Part shown: positions 43,196 to 52,267 of the stretch, piece by piece
How the letters are laid out: every line of letters begins with the position of its first letter
How positions within the stretch are numbered: the stretch's first letter is position 1
DNA from: Chitinophagaceae bacterium
GTDB lineage: Bacteria > Bacteroidota > Bacteroidia > Chitinophagales > Chitinophagaceae
Assembly: GCA_947447465.1 (NCBI GenBank)
Contig: CANFKE010000002.1
Coordinates: 1 to 64,000 of the forward strand
Reading direction: 5' to 3'
DNA length: 64,000 bases
The notes under the pieces: model-generated
Databases searched by the model: none
What the model was told of the DNA's origin: nothing
Seen by the model: the letters and a program-made list of their open reading frames with translations, nothing else
Translations under genes and position numbers: made by a program

Positions 43196-43203
43196 TAGTT
43201 TTG
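43196..43203 (+). promoter_or_regulatory. -7 box TAGTTTTG
   Basis: Matches TAnnTTTG, 35 bases before the ATG of the small lipoprotein gene. Confidence 0.45.
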
Positions 43204-43238
43204 TTTGTTTCTATTGCAGAACAAACAAAATCAAGATC

Positions 43239-43466
43239 ATGAAAACGAAAATAATAACAATAAGTATTGCAGTATTGAGTATAGTAGCATTTGGTTCTTG
43301 CAAAAAGAATTACACGTGTACTTGTACCACAGTAATTGGCTCAGTGTCATCTACCAGTTCACATCAGGTGAATGATGTAACATTGCCGGATGCTAACAAA
43401 GCATGTGATAATTATGAAACACAGGCCAACAACAGCTACCCCGGAGGTACGACCTGTCATTTATAG
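43239..43466 (+). CDS. Small lipoprotein
   Basis: 75 aa. MKTKIITISIAVLSIVAFGSC is a lipoprotein signal with lipobox FGSC. The mature ~54 residues carry further cysteines (TCTCTT, KACDNY, TTCHL), which could form disulfides. Own promoter and terminator; function unknown. Confidence 0.75.
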   Translation: MKTKIITISIAVLSIVAFGSCKKNYTCTCTTVIGSVSSTSSHQVNDVTLPDANKACDNYETQANNSYPGGTTCHL

Positions 43467-43485
43467 TATTTTTATATATTTAATG

Positions 43486-43519
43486 CAACCGCTTTCCGGA
43501 ATACGGAAGCGGTTGTGTT
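43486..43519 (+). terminator. Terminator of the small lipoprotein gene
   Basis: CAACCGCTTTCCG and CGGAAGCGGTTG pair around GAATA with one bulged T, followed by TGTTGTTT. It lies 19 bases after the stop. Confidence 0.82.
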
Positions 43520-43555
43520 GTTTCATCTAATTTATGATGGCAATAGTATATACGC

Positions 43556-43563
43556 TAATTTTG
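43556..43563 (+). promoter_or_regulatory. -7 box TAATTTTG
   Basis: Matches TAnnTTTG just before the MauE-like gene, compatible with ATG 43580 as start and only just with 43571. Confidence 0.45.
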
Positions 43564-43570
43564 CAGCACA

Positions 43571-44485
43571 TTGTTTAAAATGAACGCTATACAAAGAACC
43601 TTACTGATCCTGCTTTCCATTGCTACCGGTGGGTTGTTCATCTATTCGTCTTACACTAAGGCATTTCCTATCTACACCTTTGAGGCAACTATGGTGGAGT
43701 ATTTACATTTGCCCTGGTTGGTATCGGCGATAGCAGCCCGACTTTTTATAGGGTTAGAAGCCGGAATAGGGTTATTAATAGCAGCAAACATATATGGGGC
43801 GAATAAGTGGGTATTGCGATGCTCATTTTTGCTATTGATGGTCTTTAATGTATATCTAATTTACTTGTGGTTCATATTTGGAAATAACGTCAATTGTGGT
43901 TGTTTTGGTGACGCCATCTGGATGAATCCTTCTAATTCGCTCATTAAGAATGTGCTGATCATGGGTGCGATAGCAATTTTGTTGCGTTATAATAAAGGAA
44001 CAAAAGGGTTACTTCCCAGTATTGCTATCGGGTCGGTTTCAGCTACATCCCTCATACTGCCATTTGTATTATTTTATATTTCATTTGACACTCCCGGAAA
44101 GTTGGACCTTACCCCAATGTATGTAACAGGAAAGCCCAATGTACCCACGATCGATCTCAGGAAAGGGAAACACATTATTGCCTTTGTCAGTCCTTCTTGT
44201 TCTCATTGCCGGAACGCAGCATTAAAAATGCATGAGATGAGGCTGAAATATCCTGAAATGCCCTTTTTTATGATCATAGGCGGAACGACCAGTGACCTTA
44301 CAGATTTCTGGAATGCATCTCATGCGCAGGACCTGCCATATGTGCGAATGGAACGTGACCTGTTCATGAAATATACAGGAGGTGTGTTCCCAGTTATACT
44401 TTGGGTCAATAATGGCAAAGTGGAGACCAGAGTGAGTTACAGAGATATGAATGAGCAGTCTATAAATAACTGGATAAAAAAGTAA
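43571..44485 (+). CDS. MauE/DoxX-like membrane protein with C-terminal thioredoxin-like domain
   Basis: 304 aa; the start may be 43571 or the ATG at 43580 (MNAIQRTLL). Four membrane helices (~8-145) resemble the MauE/DoxX redox group, including the NVNCGCFGDAIWMNP cysteine motif. A further helix (~155-172) leads to a thioredoxin-like domain with active-site CSHC in FVSPSCSHCRNAAL and the cis-Pro region GVFPVILW. The layout fits transfer of electrons or disulfides across the membrane to an exported thiol. The partner is unknown. Confidence 0.82.
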   Translation: MFKMNAIQRTLLILLSIATGGLFIYSSYTKAFPIYTFEATMVEYLHLPWLVSAIAARLFIGLEAGIGLLIAANIYGANKWVLRCSFLLLMVFNVYLIYLWFIFGNNVNCGCFGDAIWMNPSNSLIKNVLIMGAIAILLRYNKGTKGLLPSIAIGSVSATSLILPFVLFYISFDTPGKLDLTPMYVTGKPNVPTIDLRKGKHIIAFVSPSCSHCRNAALKMHEMRLKYPEMPFFMIIGGTTSDLTDFWNASHAQDLPYVRMERDLFMKYTGGVFPVILWVNNGKVETRVSYRDMNEQSINNWIKK

Positions 44486-44594
44486 AATGTGGATATTATT
44501 TTACAAATAATCCATCCATTTTTTATATTTTAGCCCCTCGTTCTACTTCCTGCATCTTGCGGGGAGTGAAGACATACCTATAAAACACAGAAAC

Positions 44595-45341
44595 ATGCAA
44601 TATCAGCAAACCGGGTTAGTCGTAGTTATCCCGGTATATAATGAACAGGAATGTATTGAAGAAGTGCTTACGTCATGGGGTAATTTCCTGAACGGGTATC
44701 TCAAGAATGTTTCCTTTAAAATAGTTGTTGTCAATGACGGATCAAGGGATAATACGCCTAAGATACTGGATGAGATAGCTACGAAATATCCCTATCTGCA
44801 TATTGTTCACCAGCAAAATGGCGGACACGGTGAAGCTGTGTTGAATGGTTATACGATAGCATTGAAATTCGATCCTGATTGGATCTTTCAGGTGGATAGT
44901 GATAATCAATTCTTACCTGAGGATTTTCCAAAATTATGGGAAAACCGAACTAAATCGAATTTCCTACTGGGTTACCGTAAGAAGAGATATGATGAATTCA
45001 ACCGTCTGATCATTACCCGTATAGTGCGTGTAATCATCTTCTTGCTTTACAGAGTATTGGTCACAGACTCTAATATTCCATATCGACTGATCAAGGGAAA
45101 ATATATGAAGATGCTGTTGCACGATCTTCCGGGTCGTCCTTTCGCACCGAATATCTTCCTTACTGTTATGGCCAAGAAGGACGGGAATGATCTAATGTTC
45201 ATACCTGTGACACACAAAGAAAGAGAGACCGGTCAGGTATCCATCATTAAAATGAAATTACTGAAGGTATGTGTCCGTTCTGCTCGTGAATTGTTCAGTT
45301 TTGCATTTACCGTAAGGAAACGTAACATGACAGGTCTTTAA
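44595..45341 (+). CDS. Family 2 glycosyltransferase
   Basis: 248 aa. GT-A fold: VVIPVYNEQECIEEVL, VVVNDGSRDNTPKIL, and the metal/sugar-nucleotide site FQVDSDNQF. Acceptor-side motif NIPYRLIKG...APNIFLTVMA. Resembles polyprenyl-phosphate sugar transferases and GT2 enzymes of surface glycan synthesis, but has no membrane domain. Lies 47 bases before the FAD enzyme, probably one transcription unit. Confidence 0.88.
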   Translation: MQYQQTGLVVVIPVYNEQECIEEVLTSWGNFLNGYLKNVSFKIVVVNDGSRDNTPKILDEIATKYPYLHIVHQQNGGHGEAVLNGYTIALKFDPDWIFQVDSDNQFLPEDFPKLWENRTKSNFLLGYRKKRYDEFNRLIITRIVRVIIFLLYRVLVTDSNIPYRLIKGKYMKMLLHDLPGRPFAPNIFLTVMAKKDGNDLMFIPVTHKERETGQVSIIKMKLLKVCVRSARELFSFAFTVRKRNMTGL

Positions 45342-45388
45342 TGTAGGTCAATTTATTACATTTTACATTTACTTTTTACATATTATTC

Positions 45389-46783
45389 ATGTCTCATCAT
45401 AAATACATCATCATAGGTGCCGGTCCAACCGGTTTGGGTGCAGCGTACAGGCTGAAAGAACTGGGAATTGAAGATTTTACCATTTTGGAAAGAGAACCTA
45501 CTGCCGGTGGTCTATCTACCAGTTATGTTGATGATAAAGGGTTTACCTGGGATCTGGGCGGACATGTTCAGTTTTCTCATTATAAGTATTTTGATGACCT
45601 GATGATGAAGGCATTGGGCGAGGACGGATGGCTGAATCACCAACGAGAGTCGTGGGTATGGATCCGTGATCGTTTTGTGCCCTATCCATTTCAGAACAAT
45701 ATACGTTGCCTGCCTAAGGAAGAAATGTGGCAATGCCTGCAGGGACTGATCAAAGAATACAAGAGTGCTACCTATCCTAAACCAGCGAATTTCCGTGAGT
45801 GGATAGTAGCTACACTGGGGCAGGGAATAGCAGACGTATTCATGATTCCTTATAATTTTAAAGTATGGGCATTTCCTCCTGAAATGATGAACTATACCTG
45901 GATAGGTGAACGCGTTGCTATTACTGATCTGGAGCGAGTGACCAAGAATATACTTTTCGATATTGAGGATGTATCGTGGGGGCCTAATAGTACTTTTCAG
46001 TTTCCCAAATATGGAGGAACCGGGTCTATCTGGCTGAATGTGGCTAAAATGATCGGACATGACAAGTTCCGTTTCGGAAGTGTTGTTACCTCAGTTGACG
46101 AACAAACCAAGACCATATACTGTGAAGATGGCAGCACTCATACCTATGATATGCTCATCAATACAATGCCATTGGACCTGTTTGTGAATAAACTGAAATA
46201 TGCATCAGATAGCCATAAAGAAGCAGTAAAATTATTGAAGCATTCTACTACTCACGTAATTGGCATAGGTCTGAAGGGTAAACCTGTTGACGAATTGGCT
46301 ACCAAATGCTGGATGTATTTCCCTGAGGATAATTGTCCGTTCTACAGGGTCACCGTATTTTCAAATTACAGCCCTAATAATGTTCCTGATATCAATCAGC
46401 ATTGGTCTTTGATGGCAGAGGTCAGTCAGAGCGAACATAAGCCAGTGAATGCGGAAACTATCGTTGAAGAAACGATACAGGGCATGTTAAATACGAAGTT
46501 GATACAGAGTAGAGATGAGGTAGTTTCAGTCTGGTACAAATCACTTGACTACGGATATCCTACACCTTCTGTTGACCGTGATAAGGCCATCAACAAGGTC
46601 ATCCCTGAACTGGACAAGCTGGACATCTATTCCCGCGGACGATTTGGTGGCTGGAAGTATGAAGTAAGCAATCAGGACCATTCATTGATGCAGGGGGTAG
46701 AAATCGTCAATAAGCTGGTGTTAGGTATCAATGAGATCACCTTCCCATTCCCTGCTACAGCGAATGCTATGTGGGGTAAGTAG
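45389..46783 (+). CDS. FAD-dependent UDP-galactopyranose-mutase-like/amine-oxidase-fold protein
   Basis: 464 aa. FAD motif IIIGAGPTGLGAAYRLKELG and EREPTAGGLSTSY near the N-terminus, then WDLGGHVQFSHY and VPYPFQNNIRCLP, which resemble UDP-galactopyranose mutase and protoporphyrinogen-oxidase-like enzymes associated with surface sugars. The C-terminus GRFGGWKYEVSNQDHSLMQGVE binds the FAD end. Pairing with a GT2 gene suggests a step in cell-surface glycan synthesis; the reaction is not determined. Confidence 0.8.
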   Translation: MSHHKYIIIGAGPTGLGAAYRLKELGIEDFTILEREPTAGGLSTSYVDDKGFTWDLGGHVQFSHYKYFDDLMMKALGEDGWLNHQRESWVWIRDRFVPYPFQNNIRCLPKEEMWQCLQGLIKEYKSATYPKPANFREWIVATLGQGIADVFMIPYNFKVWAFPPEMMNYTWIGERVAITDLERVTKNILFDIEDVSWGPNSTFQFPKYGGTGSIWLNVAKMIGHDKFRFGSVVTSVDEQTKTIYCEDGSTHTYDMLINTMPLDLFVNKLKYASDSHKEAVKLLKHSTTHVIGIGLKGKPVDELATKCWMYFPEDNCPFYRVTVFSNYSPNNVPDINQHWSLMAEVSQSEHKPVNAETIVEETIQGMLNTKLIQSRDEVVSVWYKSLDYGYPTPSVDRDKAINKVIPELDKLDIYSRGRFGGWKYEVSNQDHSLMQGVEIVNKLVLGINEITFPFPATANAMWGK

Positions 46784-46828
46784 GATTGTGAGTGCGGAGT
46801 GCAATCTTAATTTTCGATATTAAATATC

Positions 46829-46854
46829 AATGCCCTACCGGAAGGTGGGGCATT
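46829..46854. terminator. Bidirectional terminator between convergent genes
   Basis: AATGCCC-T-ACC and GGT-G-GGGCATT pair around GGAA. It lies between the FAD enzyme and the MutS-like gene stop codons. Confidence 0.75.
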
Positions 46855-46866
46855 ATTGTGTGTAGA

Positions 46867-48654
46867 TCAATTGACGATACCCATCTGTTTCATCAGGATC
46901 GTTGCGTTATTCGACATAGATACACCACGTTTTAGTTTGAAATCAAAAGACAGTCTGTTGGGTTCTACCTTACTTTCGAAATGGTAGTTGCTCACCTTGT
47001 CTTTGTAGTGTGTTTCCATATCGCCGAGGCCGGTGTCGTGGGTGGCTACAATGCCAATGGCATGGAAGGTGAGTAGGGTCTCAACAATAGAGCGGGTGCC
47101 CTGTTGTTTGTCTGTAGAATTGGTGCCTCGCAGGGGCTCATCTAATAGAACCAGGTAAGGACGATCGGCTGTTCTTACTACGTCCATAATTGATTTAATT
47201 CTGTTTAGTTCGGCACGGAAATAGGAAACGTCATCCTGAACGGAATCTGTTATGCGCATTGAAGTGTACATGTCAATAACAGGCATAGATAGCTCATCTG
47301 CCGGTAATGGCATGCCCATGTTACACAGAATATTGGTTACACCTATAGTGCGTATGAACGTACTTTTACCAGTCATATTAGCACCGGTAAGCAGGTAGAA
47401 TTGTTCTTCAATGCCCATGCTTACATCATTGCCAACCGCTATTGCAGCCGGTAGTAGAGGATGGCGTAGGTGCTTAGCTGAAATTACAGTGCCGTTAGTA
47501 TGGAGCGTAGGATATATGTTCTGAGGATTATTGAATGCATAGACAGCACAACTCACAAAAACATCGGTAGCGATGACCATGTCCAACGCCTCTGTCAAGA
47601 TCGTATTGTTTTTTTTACGCCACATCTCTAGCCTGATCATACAATAAATGTCAAACAGGAAAAAGGAATTGAGAACAGGTCCTATAAGTACATTGTCGCG
47701 ACTGTCGAGCAGACGAAGTAAACTACGGAATTGTTTTATGCTTTTTAAAGAAGAGTTAGCTTGAGCGCCTGCATTTTGCAGCCATGATACTTTGAATTGG
47801 TTGGTTGCCATTTGAGTGAGCAACCTTTCGAATTTGTCAATGAATGCTTCGCTATTGCCGATCTGTTTAAGTGCTTTCTTTACCCTTTTATGGTAAATAC
47901 CTAAAATTACCCAGTTAAGTATAATGAACAGTGTAATAAATGAGGATGGGGTAACGGATAAAATAGTAGTAATGATCAAGGCAATAGCACCACTTTGAAT
48001 AGCCAGCGTAATTGCTTTAAGGCTGGTATTGTTGATAAAACTATCAGGGCCATTGAGCCATTCTAGCAGACGTTGTTGGTCATTTTCACCTTCTTTATCC
48101 AATGCGCCTGCTACACGGAAGTCTTGCAGCAGATCGGGTAGGGTACTTAATTCTTTGATTATTTCCTGTCTTTCGGTAATGGTGTCTTTATCCCGGGAAA
48201 GTGTAGATAACAGTTGCGCCAGCCTTTGAGCGCCACCCAATGTTGCTGTGCGACAAAGCAATTGGTAAACAGAGCCTTTACCAAAAATATCGAGATCGTA
48301 GGTGAAGGGGTGGGTGACATCAGTAAATGCAGATCCATCGGCAAAGGCACTATGGTCGCCGCTTAGTGCCTTTAATTCATTGTCGATAAGGGCGATCTGT
48401 ATCTTAATTTCTTCCTGTTTTTTGTTCAGTTGATCGTGATACCTGACCAAAGCAAGAAATGCGAATGTAAATCCACCGAATATCCCCCAATACCAGTTGA
48501 CATCATTGCGGACAGCAATGATAAATGATGTAACGCCGGCAATGGTTACCAATAAACGAGCTATAGCCAGCCTATCGCCTGTCTTACTGATCTTATCAAG
48601 AGAGACATTCAGTTCCTTCTTTTTCTGATCGTAATAAGTAGCCGGTGATAGCAT
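46867..48654 (-). CDS. Membrane-anchored MutS family ATPase
   Basis: 595 aa. Two hydrophobic segments near residues 30-70 and two more near 210-250 flank a cytosolic part. The C-terminal third is a MutS ATPase: Walker A LLTGANMTGKSTFIRTIG, VSYFRAELNRI, Walker B YLVLLDEPLRGTN, and the H-loop ATHD. The mismatch-recognition domains of MutS and the Smr domain of MutS2 are missing. Function is unknown; a membrane-tethered nucleic acid clamp is one possibility. Confidence 0.85.
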   Translation of the reverse strand: MLSPATYYDQKKKELNVSLDKISKTGDRLAIARLLVTIAGVTSFIIAVRNDVNWYWGIFGGFTFAFLALVRYHDQLNKKQEEIKIQIALIDNELKALSGDHSAFADGSAFTDVTHPFTYDLDIFGKGSVYQLLCRTATLGGAQRLAQLLSTLSRDKDTITERQEIIKELSTLPDLLQDFRVAGALDKEGENDQQRLLEWLNGPDSFINNTSLKAITLAIQSGAIALIITTILSVTPSSFITLFIILNWVILGIYHKRVKKALKQIGNSEAFIDKFERLLTQMATNQFKVSWLQNAGAQANSSLKSIKQFRSLLRLLDSRDNVLIGPVLNSFFLFDIYCMIRLEMWRKKNNTILTEALDMVIATDVFVSCAVYAFNNPQNIYPTLHTNGTVISAKHLRHPLLPAAIAVGNDVSMGIEEQFYLLTGANMTGKSTFIRTIGVTNILCNMGMPLPADELSMPVIDMYTSMRITDSVQDDVSYFRAELNRIKSIMDVVRTADRPYLVLLDEPLRGTNSTDKQQGTRSIVETLLTFHAIGIVATHDTGLGDMETHYKDKVSNYHFESKVEPNRLSFDFKLKRGVSMSNNATILMKQMGIVN

Positions 48655-48735
48655 AAGCGTGAACTGTTAATGCCTATCCAGGAGATAAGCGTCGATTTTT
48701 CGCAGCATTAGCGGCGATGTGATTATTGATATTAC

Positions 48736-49488
48736 TTATTTATATGCGGTATATAAGCTGGTGATGCCAAAAGTCAGAGGTCTGGCTTTAGCATTCTTAT
48801 AGCCGCAGTTGGTCAATATCTTACAAAAATCCTCTCCCTGCGGAAATGCCATTACTGACTCCGGTAGATAGGTATATGCTCTGCTGTGCTTGGATACCAG
48901 GCGCCCCATGAGCGGCAAAATAAATTTGAAATAGAATCCGAACAATTGTTTGATAGGAAAACCTGTAGGGTGAGAAAATTCTAAGATCACCACTTTGCCA
49001 CCGGGGCGTAATACACGACCCATTTCTGTCAACCCTGCTTCAAGATGTTCGAAATTGCGTGCTCCATAAGCACAGGTAACTACATCGAAGTATCCTGTTT
49101 CAAATGGAAGTGCCTCACTATCGGCAGTTTGTAAGGTAATTACATCCGACAGATTGACATCCGCGATCTTTTTACGACCTACTTCCAGCATCTGGTCGGC
49201 TATATCGATACCATCAATGTGTTTGGGTTTCAATGTTGCCGCTGCTATGGCCAGATCGGCAGTGCCGGTTGCCACGTCCAGAATTCGCGTAGGCTTTAGT
49301 TCTCCCGCCTCGGCGATAGCTTTTTTTCTCCATCCTTTATCTATGCCCATAGACAGGAAATGGTTAAGAAAATCGTAGCGGCCGGCTATATTGTTAAACA
49401 TTTCGGCTACCTGAGCTTTCTTATTTAAATTTGATGCCGCATCAGGGAGTATCTTTGCTGCGGGATTAGTATCATTGATCGACTGCAT
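48736..49488 (-). CDS. ubiE: Demethylmenaquinone methyltransferase (UbiE/MenG)
   Basis: 250 aa from the ATG at 49488 (QSINDTNPAAKILPD); the longer frame to 49701 overlaps engB and the promoter and is not used. Features: FNNIAGRYDFLNHFLSMGIDKGWR, RILDVATGTADLAIAA (SAM motif I), VTCAYGARNFEHLEAGLTEMGRVLRPGGKVVILEFSHP, and the terminal FGITSLYTAYK. It performs the last methylation in menaquinone synthesis, the quinone expected in this phylum. Confidence 0.93.
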   Translation of the reverse strand: MQSINDTNPAAKILPDAASNLNKKAQVAEMFNNIAGRYDFLNHFLSMGIDKGWRKKAIAEAGELKPTRILDVATGTADLAIAAATLKPKHIDGIDIADQMLEVGRKKIADVNLSDVITLQTADSEALPFETGYFDVVTCAYGARNFEHLEAGLTEMGRVLRPGGKVVILEFSHPTGFPIKQLFGFYFKFILPLMGRLVSKHSRAYTYLPESVMAFPQGEDFCKILTNCGYKNAKARPLTFGITSLYTAYK

Positions 49489-49493
49489 TAGTA

Positions 49494-49501
49494 CAAAAGT
49501 A
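49494..49501 (-). promoter_or_regulatory. -7 box TACTTTTG for ubiE
   Basis: CAAAAGTA on the plus strand, 5 bases before the ubiE start, so the ubiE message is leaderless. The box lies in the 25-base gap between ubiE and engB, inside the palindrome GTAC-AAAA-GTAC. Confidence 0.55.
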
Positions 49502-49513
49502 CAACCAAACCAG

Positions 49514-50155
49514 ATGGAAATAACAACTGCCAAATACTTAATAAGCAATATAGATGTTAAAGCTTGCCCAAAACCTGACAAGCCAGAGTATGCCTTCATA
49601 GGAAGATCGAATGTAGGTAAGAGTAGCCTTATCAATATGCTAACGCGTAATGCCAAGTTGGCCAAGACATCGGGTAGTCCGGGAAAGACCCAATTGATCA
49701 ATCATTTTCTTATCAATAATTCATTTTATATAGTTGACCTACCGGGATATGGTTTTGCCAAGCGGTCTAAAGTGCAGCGTGAGGAATGGGAAAAAATGAT
49801 AGATGCCTACCTGAAAGAGCGAACTAATCTGGTCACTGTATTTGTATTGGTAGATAGCAGACATTCACCACAGAACCTTGATCTTGCCTTTTTGCGTAAG
49901 TTGGGCGAGTGGGGTATTCCATTCAATATTGCATTTACCAAGGCCGATAAGATAACACAGCGAGAGGCAGCGAAGAATAAGAGCCTGTTTGTGAACGCGA
50001 TGAAAAAAGAATGGGAGTACATACCGCGTACATTCATGACCAGCGCAGAAAAGTTTCATGGCCGCAATGATATGTTAGGCTATATTGGCGAACTGAACGA
50101 GGAGTGGGTATTGCCTGATGCGGATGCCCAGCCTAATATGGAGATGCCGTTGTAG
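49514..50155 (+). CDS. engB: Ribosome biogenesis GTPase EngB (YihA/YsxC)
   Basis: 213 aa from the ATG at 49514, the start of the family's MEITTAKYLISN. An in-frame ATG at 49475 lies inside ubiE. G1 GRSNVGKSSLINML, G3 DLPGYG, G4 TKADK and the C-terminal TSAEKFHG (G5) are intact. It acts in assembly of the large ribosomal subunit. Ends 2 bases before the convergent TMTC-like gene. Confidence 0.95.
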   Translation: MEITTAKYLISNIDVKACPKPDKPEYAFIGRSNVGKSSLINMLTRNAKLAKTSGSPGKTQLINHFLINNSFYIVDLPGYGFAKRSKVQREEWEKMIDAYLKERTNLVTVFVLVDSRHSPQNLDLAFLRKLGEWGIPFNIAFTKADKITQREAAKNKSLFVNAMKKEWEYIPRTFMTSAEKFHGRNDMLGYIGELNEEWVLPDADAQPNMEMPL

Positions 50156-50157
50156 TG

Positions 50158-52065
50158 CTATTGTGACTTCAGGACATTTGAGGTACACATTTTTAATAAT
50201 TTGCGCGCCTTACCATTATTGGGGTCTATTTTCAGTGCTTGCTCTGCGGCATAGCGGGTATTGGGGTAATCATTAATACTATAATAGGCATAACCCATGA
50301 AGGCCCATAATTCGGGGTCATTCGGAGCTGCTTCAATAGCCTTTTTGAAGAGCGGGAATGCTGCATCATAGTCTTTTATCTTGCAGTGTTCTACAGCTAA
50401 TTTATAATAGTGGTCTGATACATTGTAGGCAAGGTATTGCAGACCGGGATGATCCGGATTATGGGATGTAACTGTTTTGCAGTCGGCCAATGCTGAATCA
50501 TATTGTTTCAATGCCAGATAGCCAACACCTCTATTTACAATTGCATCGACATATTGGGGATGTATTTGCAATGCTTTGTTGAGGTGCCACATTCCAACCT
50601 GTATAACAGAGGATCTTTCGCCGGCATTTCGCCTTTCATCGCTAATTTCTTCAGCATATTTGATGAATGCGCCACCGGCAAAACGATTGGTCAAAGCGCT
50701 GTTTGGTGCTGTTCGTACGTCTTTGCTAAACAGCATAAAGTCGGATGCCCAGTCTTTATTCCGGTTGATGGTTATGAATGCAGAGGTGCCAGTTATGAAT
50801 AGAATTGCCCCAGCAAAGATCATTTGAGTAATCTGTGCATTTTTAAGTTTACCTGCAGCATAGCTTATCAGCCAAGCTAATGCAATAGCGAAACCCAGCG
50901 AGGAATGATAGATCAGTCTTTCTCCCATTGGCGCTCCTATGTTGATGAACACATTGCTGATCAACAACAAAAAGGCAAGAAAGAAGACTATCGCAAAGCC
51001 CAAGACATGCCGCCGCTTGATCAATATCCATCCTGAAACAATGATAACAGCATAGATGATCATTGATGCCCAGACCTTTAAAGAGTCGAAACTGACATAC
51101 GGTATCTGGTCATAAGAGTAATCGCAAGAAAGCGGATAGGGTATGAATAGTAGTTTTAAGTAGTTGAGGGGAATAGCCAATATGGATGCTATCTTTTGAG
51201 TGGTAGTAGCGTATAGGTATGGGTTGTTAAGAATGTCGGTAGAGGTCAATGCATCTGAATGGCTGGTAGCAACCAACCTGAGGCCCAAGTAAATAAACAA
51301 GGGAATTATGTAAGGGATCGTTGCAATAGAGGACTGTTTCGGTGATTTTGTTCCCAGTATAAAGAAGGCTAAAGGCAGCAAACCGACCAATACGATGCCG
51401 TATTCTTTAGATAACATTGCCAATAAAAAGCAAGTAAGCGAAGAGACTAAATGGATAATTTTTTTAGTGGCTAAATATTTAAACGCCGATAAAAATGTAA
51501 GGCAGATGAATAGCAATGACAAGATCTCATCCCGGCTTTTTACATTCGCTACCACCTCGGTATGTATGGGATGAATGGTGAACAATAAGGCAGCCAGAAA
51601 TGCCACCAACGTATCGGTTGGGAATACTATCGTTCTGAGAAATTTTAGCAGCACTATCACAGAAAGTAAATAAAGCAACACATTGACCACATGTCTCAGC
51701 TGCATATCGCTAAGCAGTTTGTCGTTATTTACCCCGGGTTCATTAGGTCTTGTAATCTGTTGCTCAATTGCAAAGGTGGCTATAGATAAAGGCCGATATC
51801 TACCTCCCAGCAACCGGGTATGACTGTTTTGTTGTTTAAAGGCATTTTCCATTGCATCGCCGGTCAGTATCTCGGGTATGCCTGTAATACCTTTTTGGAC
51901 AGATGGGTTGTTTATTATTATCGGGTTATCATCTAATGCATAGCCATTACTGAAAGTATTGCAATAAAAAATCATGCAAATGATCGCCAGAATACATGCC
52001 TGCCAATGAAATGATCTGAGCCATTTTATGTTAATACGCGAAGAAAGTGTTGTGGTCTGTTGCAT
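50158..52065 (-). CDS. TMTC-like multi-pass membrane protein with C-terminal TPRs
   Basis: 635 aa, about 10-11 membrane helices followed by four or so TPR units (~480-630; PQYVDAIVNRGVGYLALKQYDSALAD). The N-terminal loop YALDDNPIIINNPSVQ, GGRYRPLSIATFAIEQ and the first cytoplasmic-side FTIHPIHTEVVANVKSRDEIL match the TMTC/DUF1736 group, whose animal members are O-mannosyltransferases (GT105-like, GT-C fold). A glycosyltransferase role using a lipid-linked sugar is plausible but unproven. Confidence 0.78.
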   Translation of the reverse strand: MQQTTTLSSRINIKWLRSFHWQACILAIICMIFYCNTFSNGYALDDNPIIINNPSVQKGITGIPEILTGDAMENAFKQQNSHTRLLGGRYRPLSIATFAIEQQITRPNEPGVNNDKLLSDMQLRHVVNVLLYLLSVIVLLKFLRTIVFPTDTLVAFLAALLFTIHPIHTEVVANVKSRDEILSLLFICLTFLSAFKYLATKKIIHLVSSLTCFLLAMLSKEYGIVLVGLLPLAFFILGTKSPKQSSIATIPYIIPLFIYLGLRLVATSHSDALTSTDILNNPYLYATTTQKIASILAIPLNYLKLLFIPYPLSCDYSYDQIPYVSFDSLKVWASMIIYAVIIVSGWILIKRRHVLGFAIVFFLAFLLLISNVFINIGAPMGERLIYHSSLGFAIALAWLISYAAGKLKNAQITQMIFAGAILFITGTSAFITINRNKDWASDFMLFSKDVRTAPNSALTNRFAGGAFIKYAEEISDERRNAGERSSVIQVGMWHLNKALQIHPQYVDAIVNRGVGYLALKQYDSALADCKTVTSHNPDHPGLQYLAYNVSDHYYKLAVEHCKIKDYDAAFPLFKKAIEAAPNDPELWAFMGYAYYSINDYPNTRYAAEQALKIDPNNGKARKLLKMCTSNVLKSQ

Positions 52066-52267
52066 TGTTCGATCAATGTTTAAAAATAGAGGAAAATGTC
52101 TGAATCAGAACGGGAAGCATCTGAGAATACTGAAAGTGCAATTGGAATCAGCGCGCAGCTCTTTATATTAACTTACAAAGCGTTCCAGTATGTAACCCAT
52201 AACATAAACTCATATTTTCCATTTTGTATTTTAGTTTTGAAATTGATATACCTTTACGTCCCGATTA

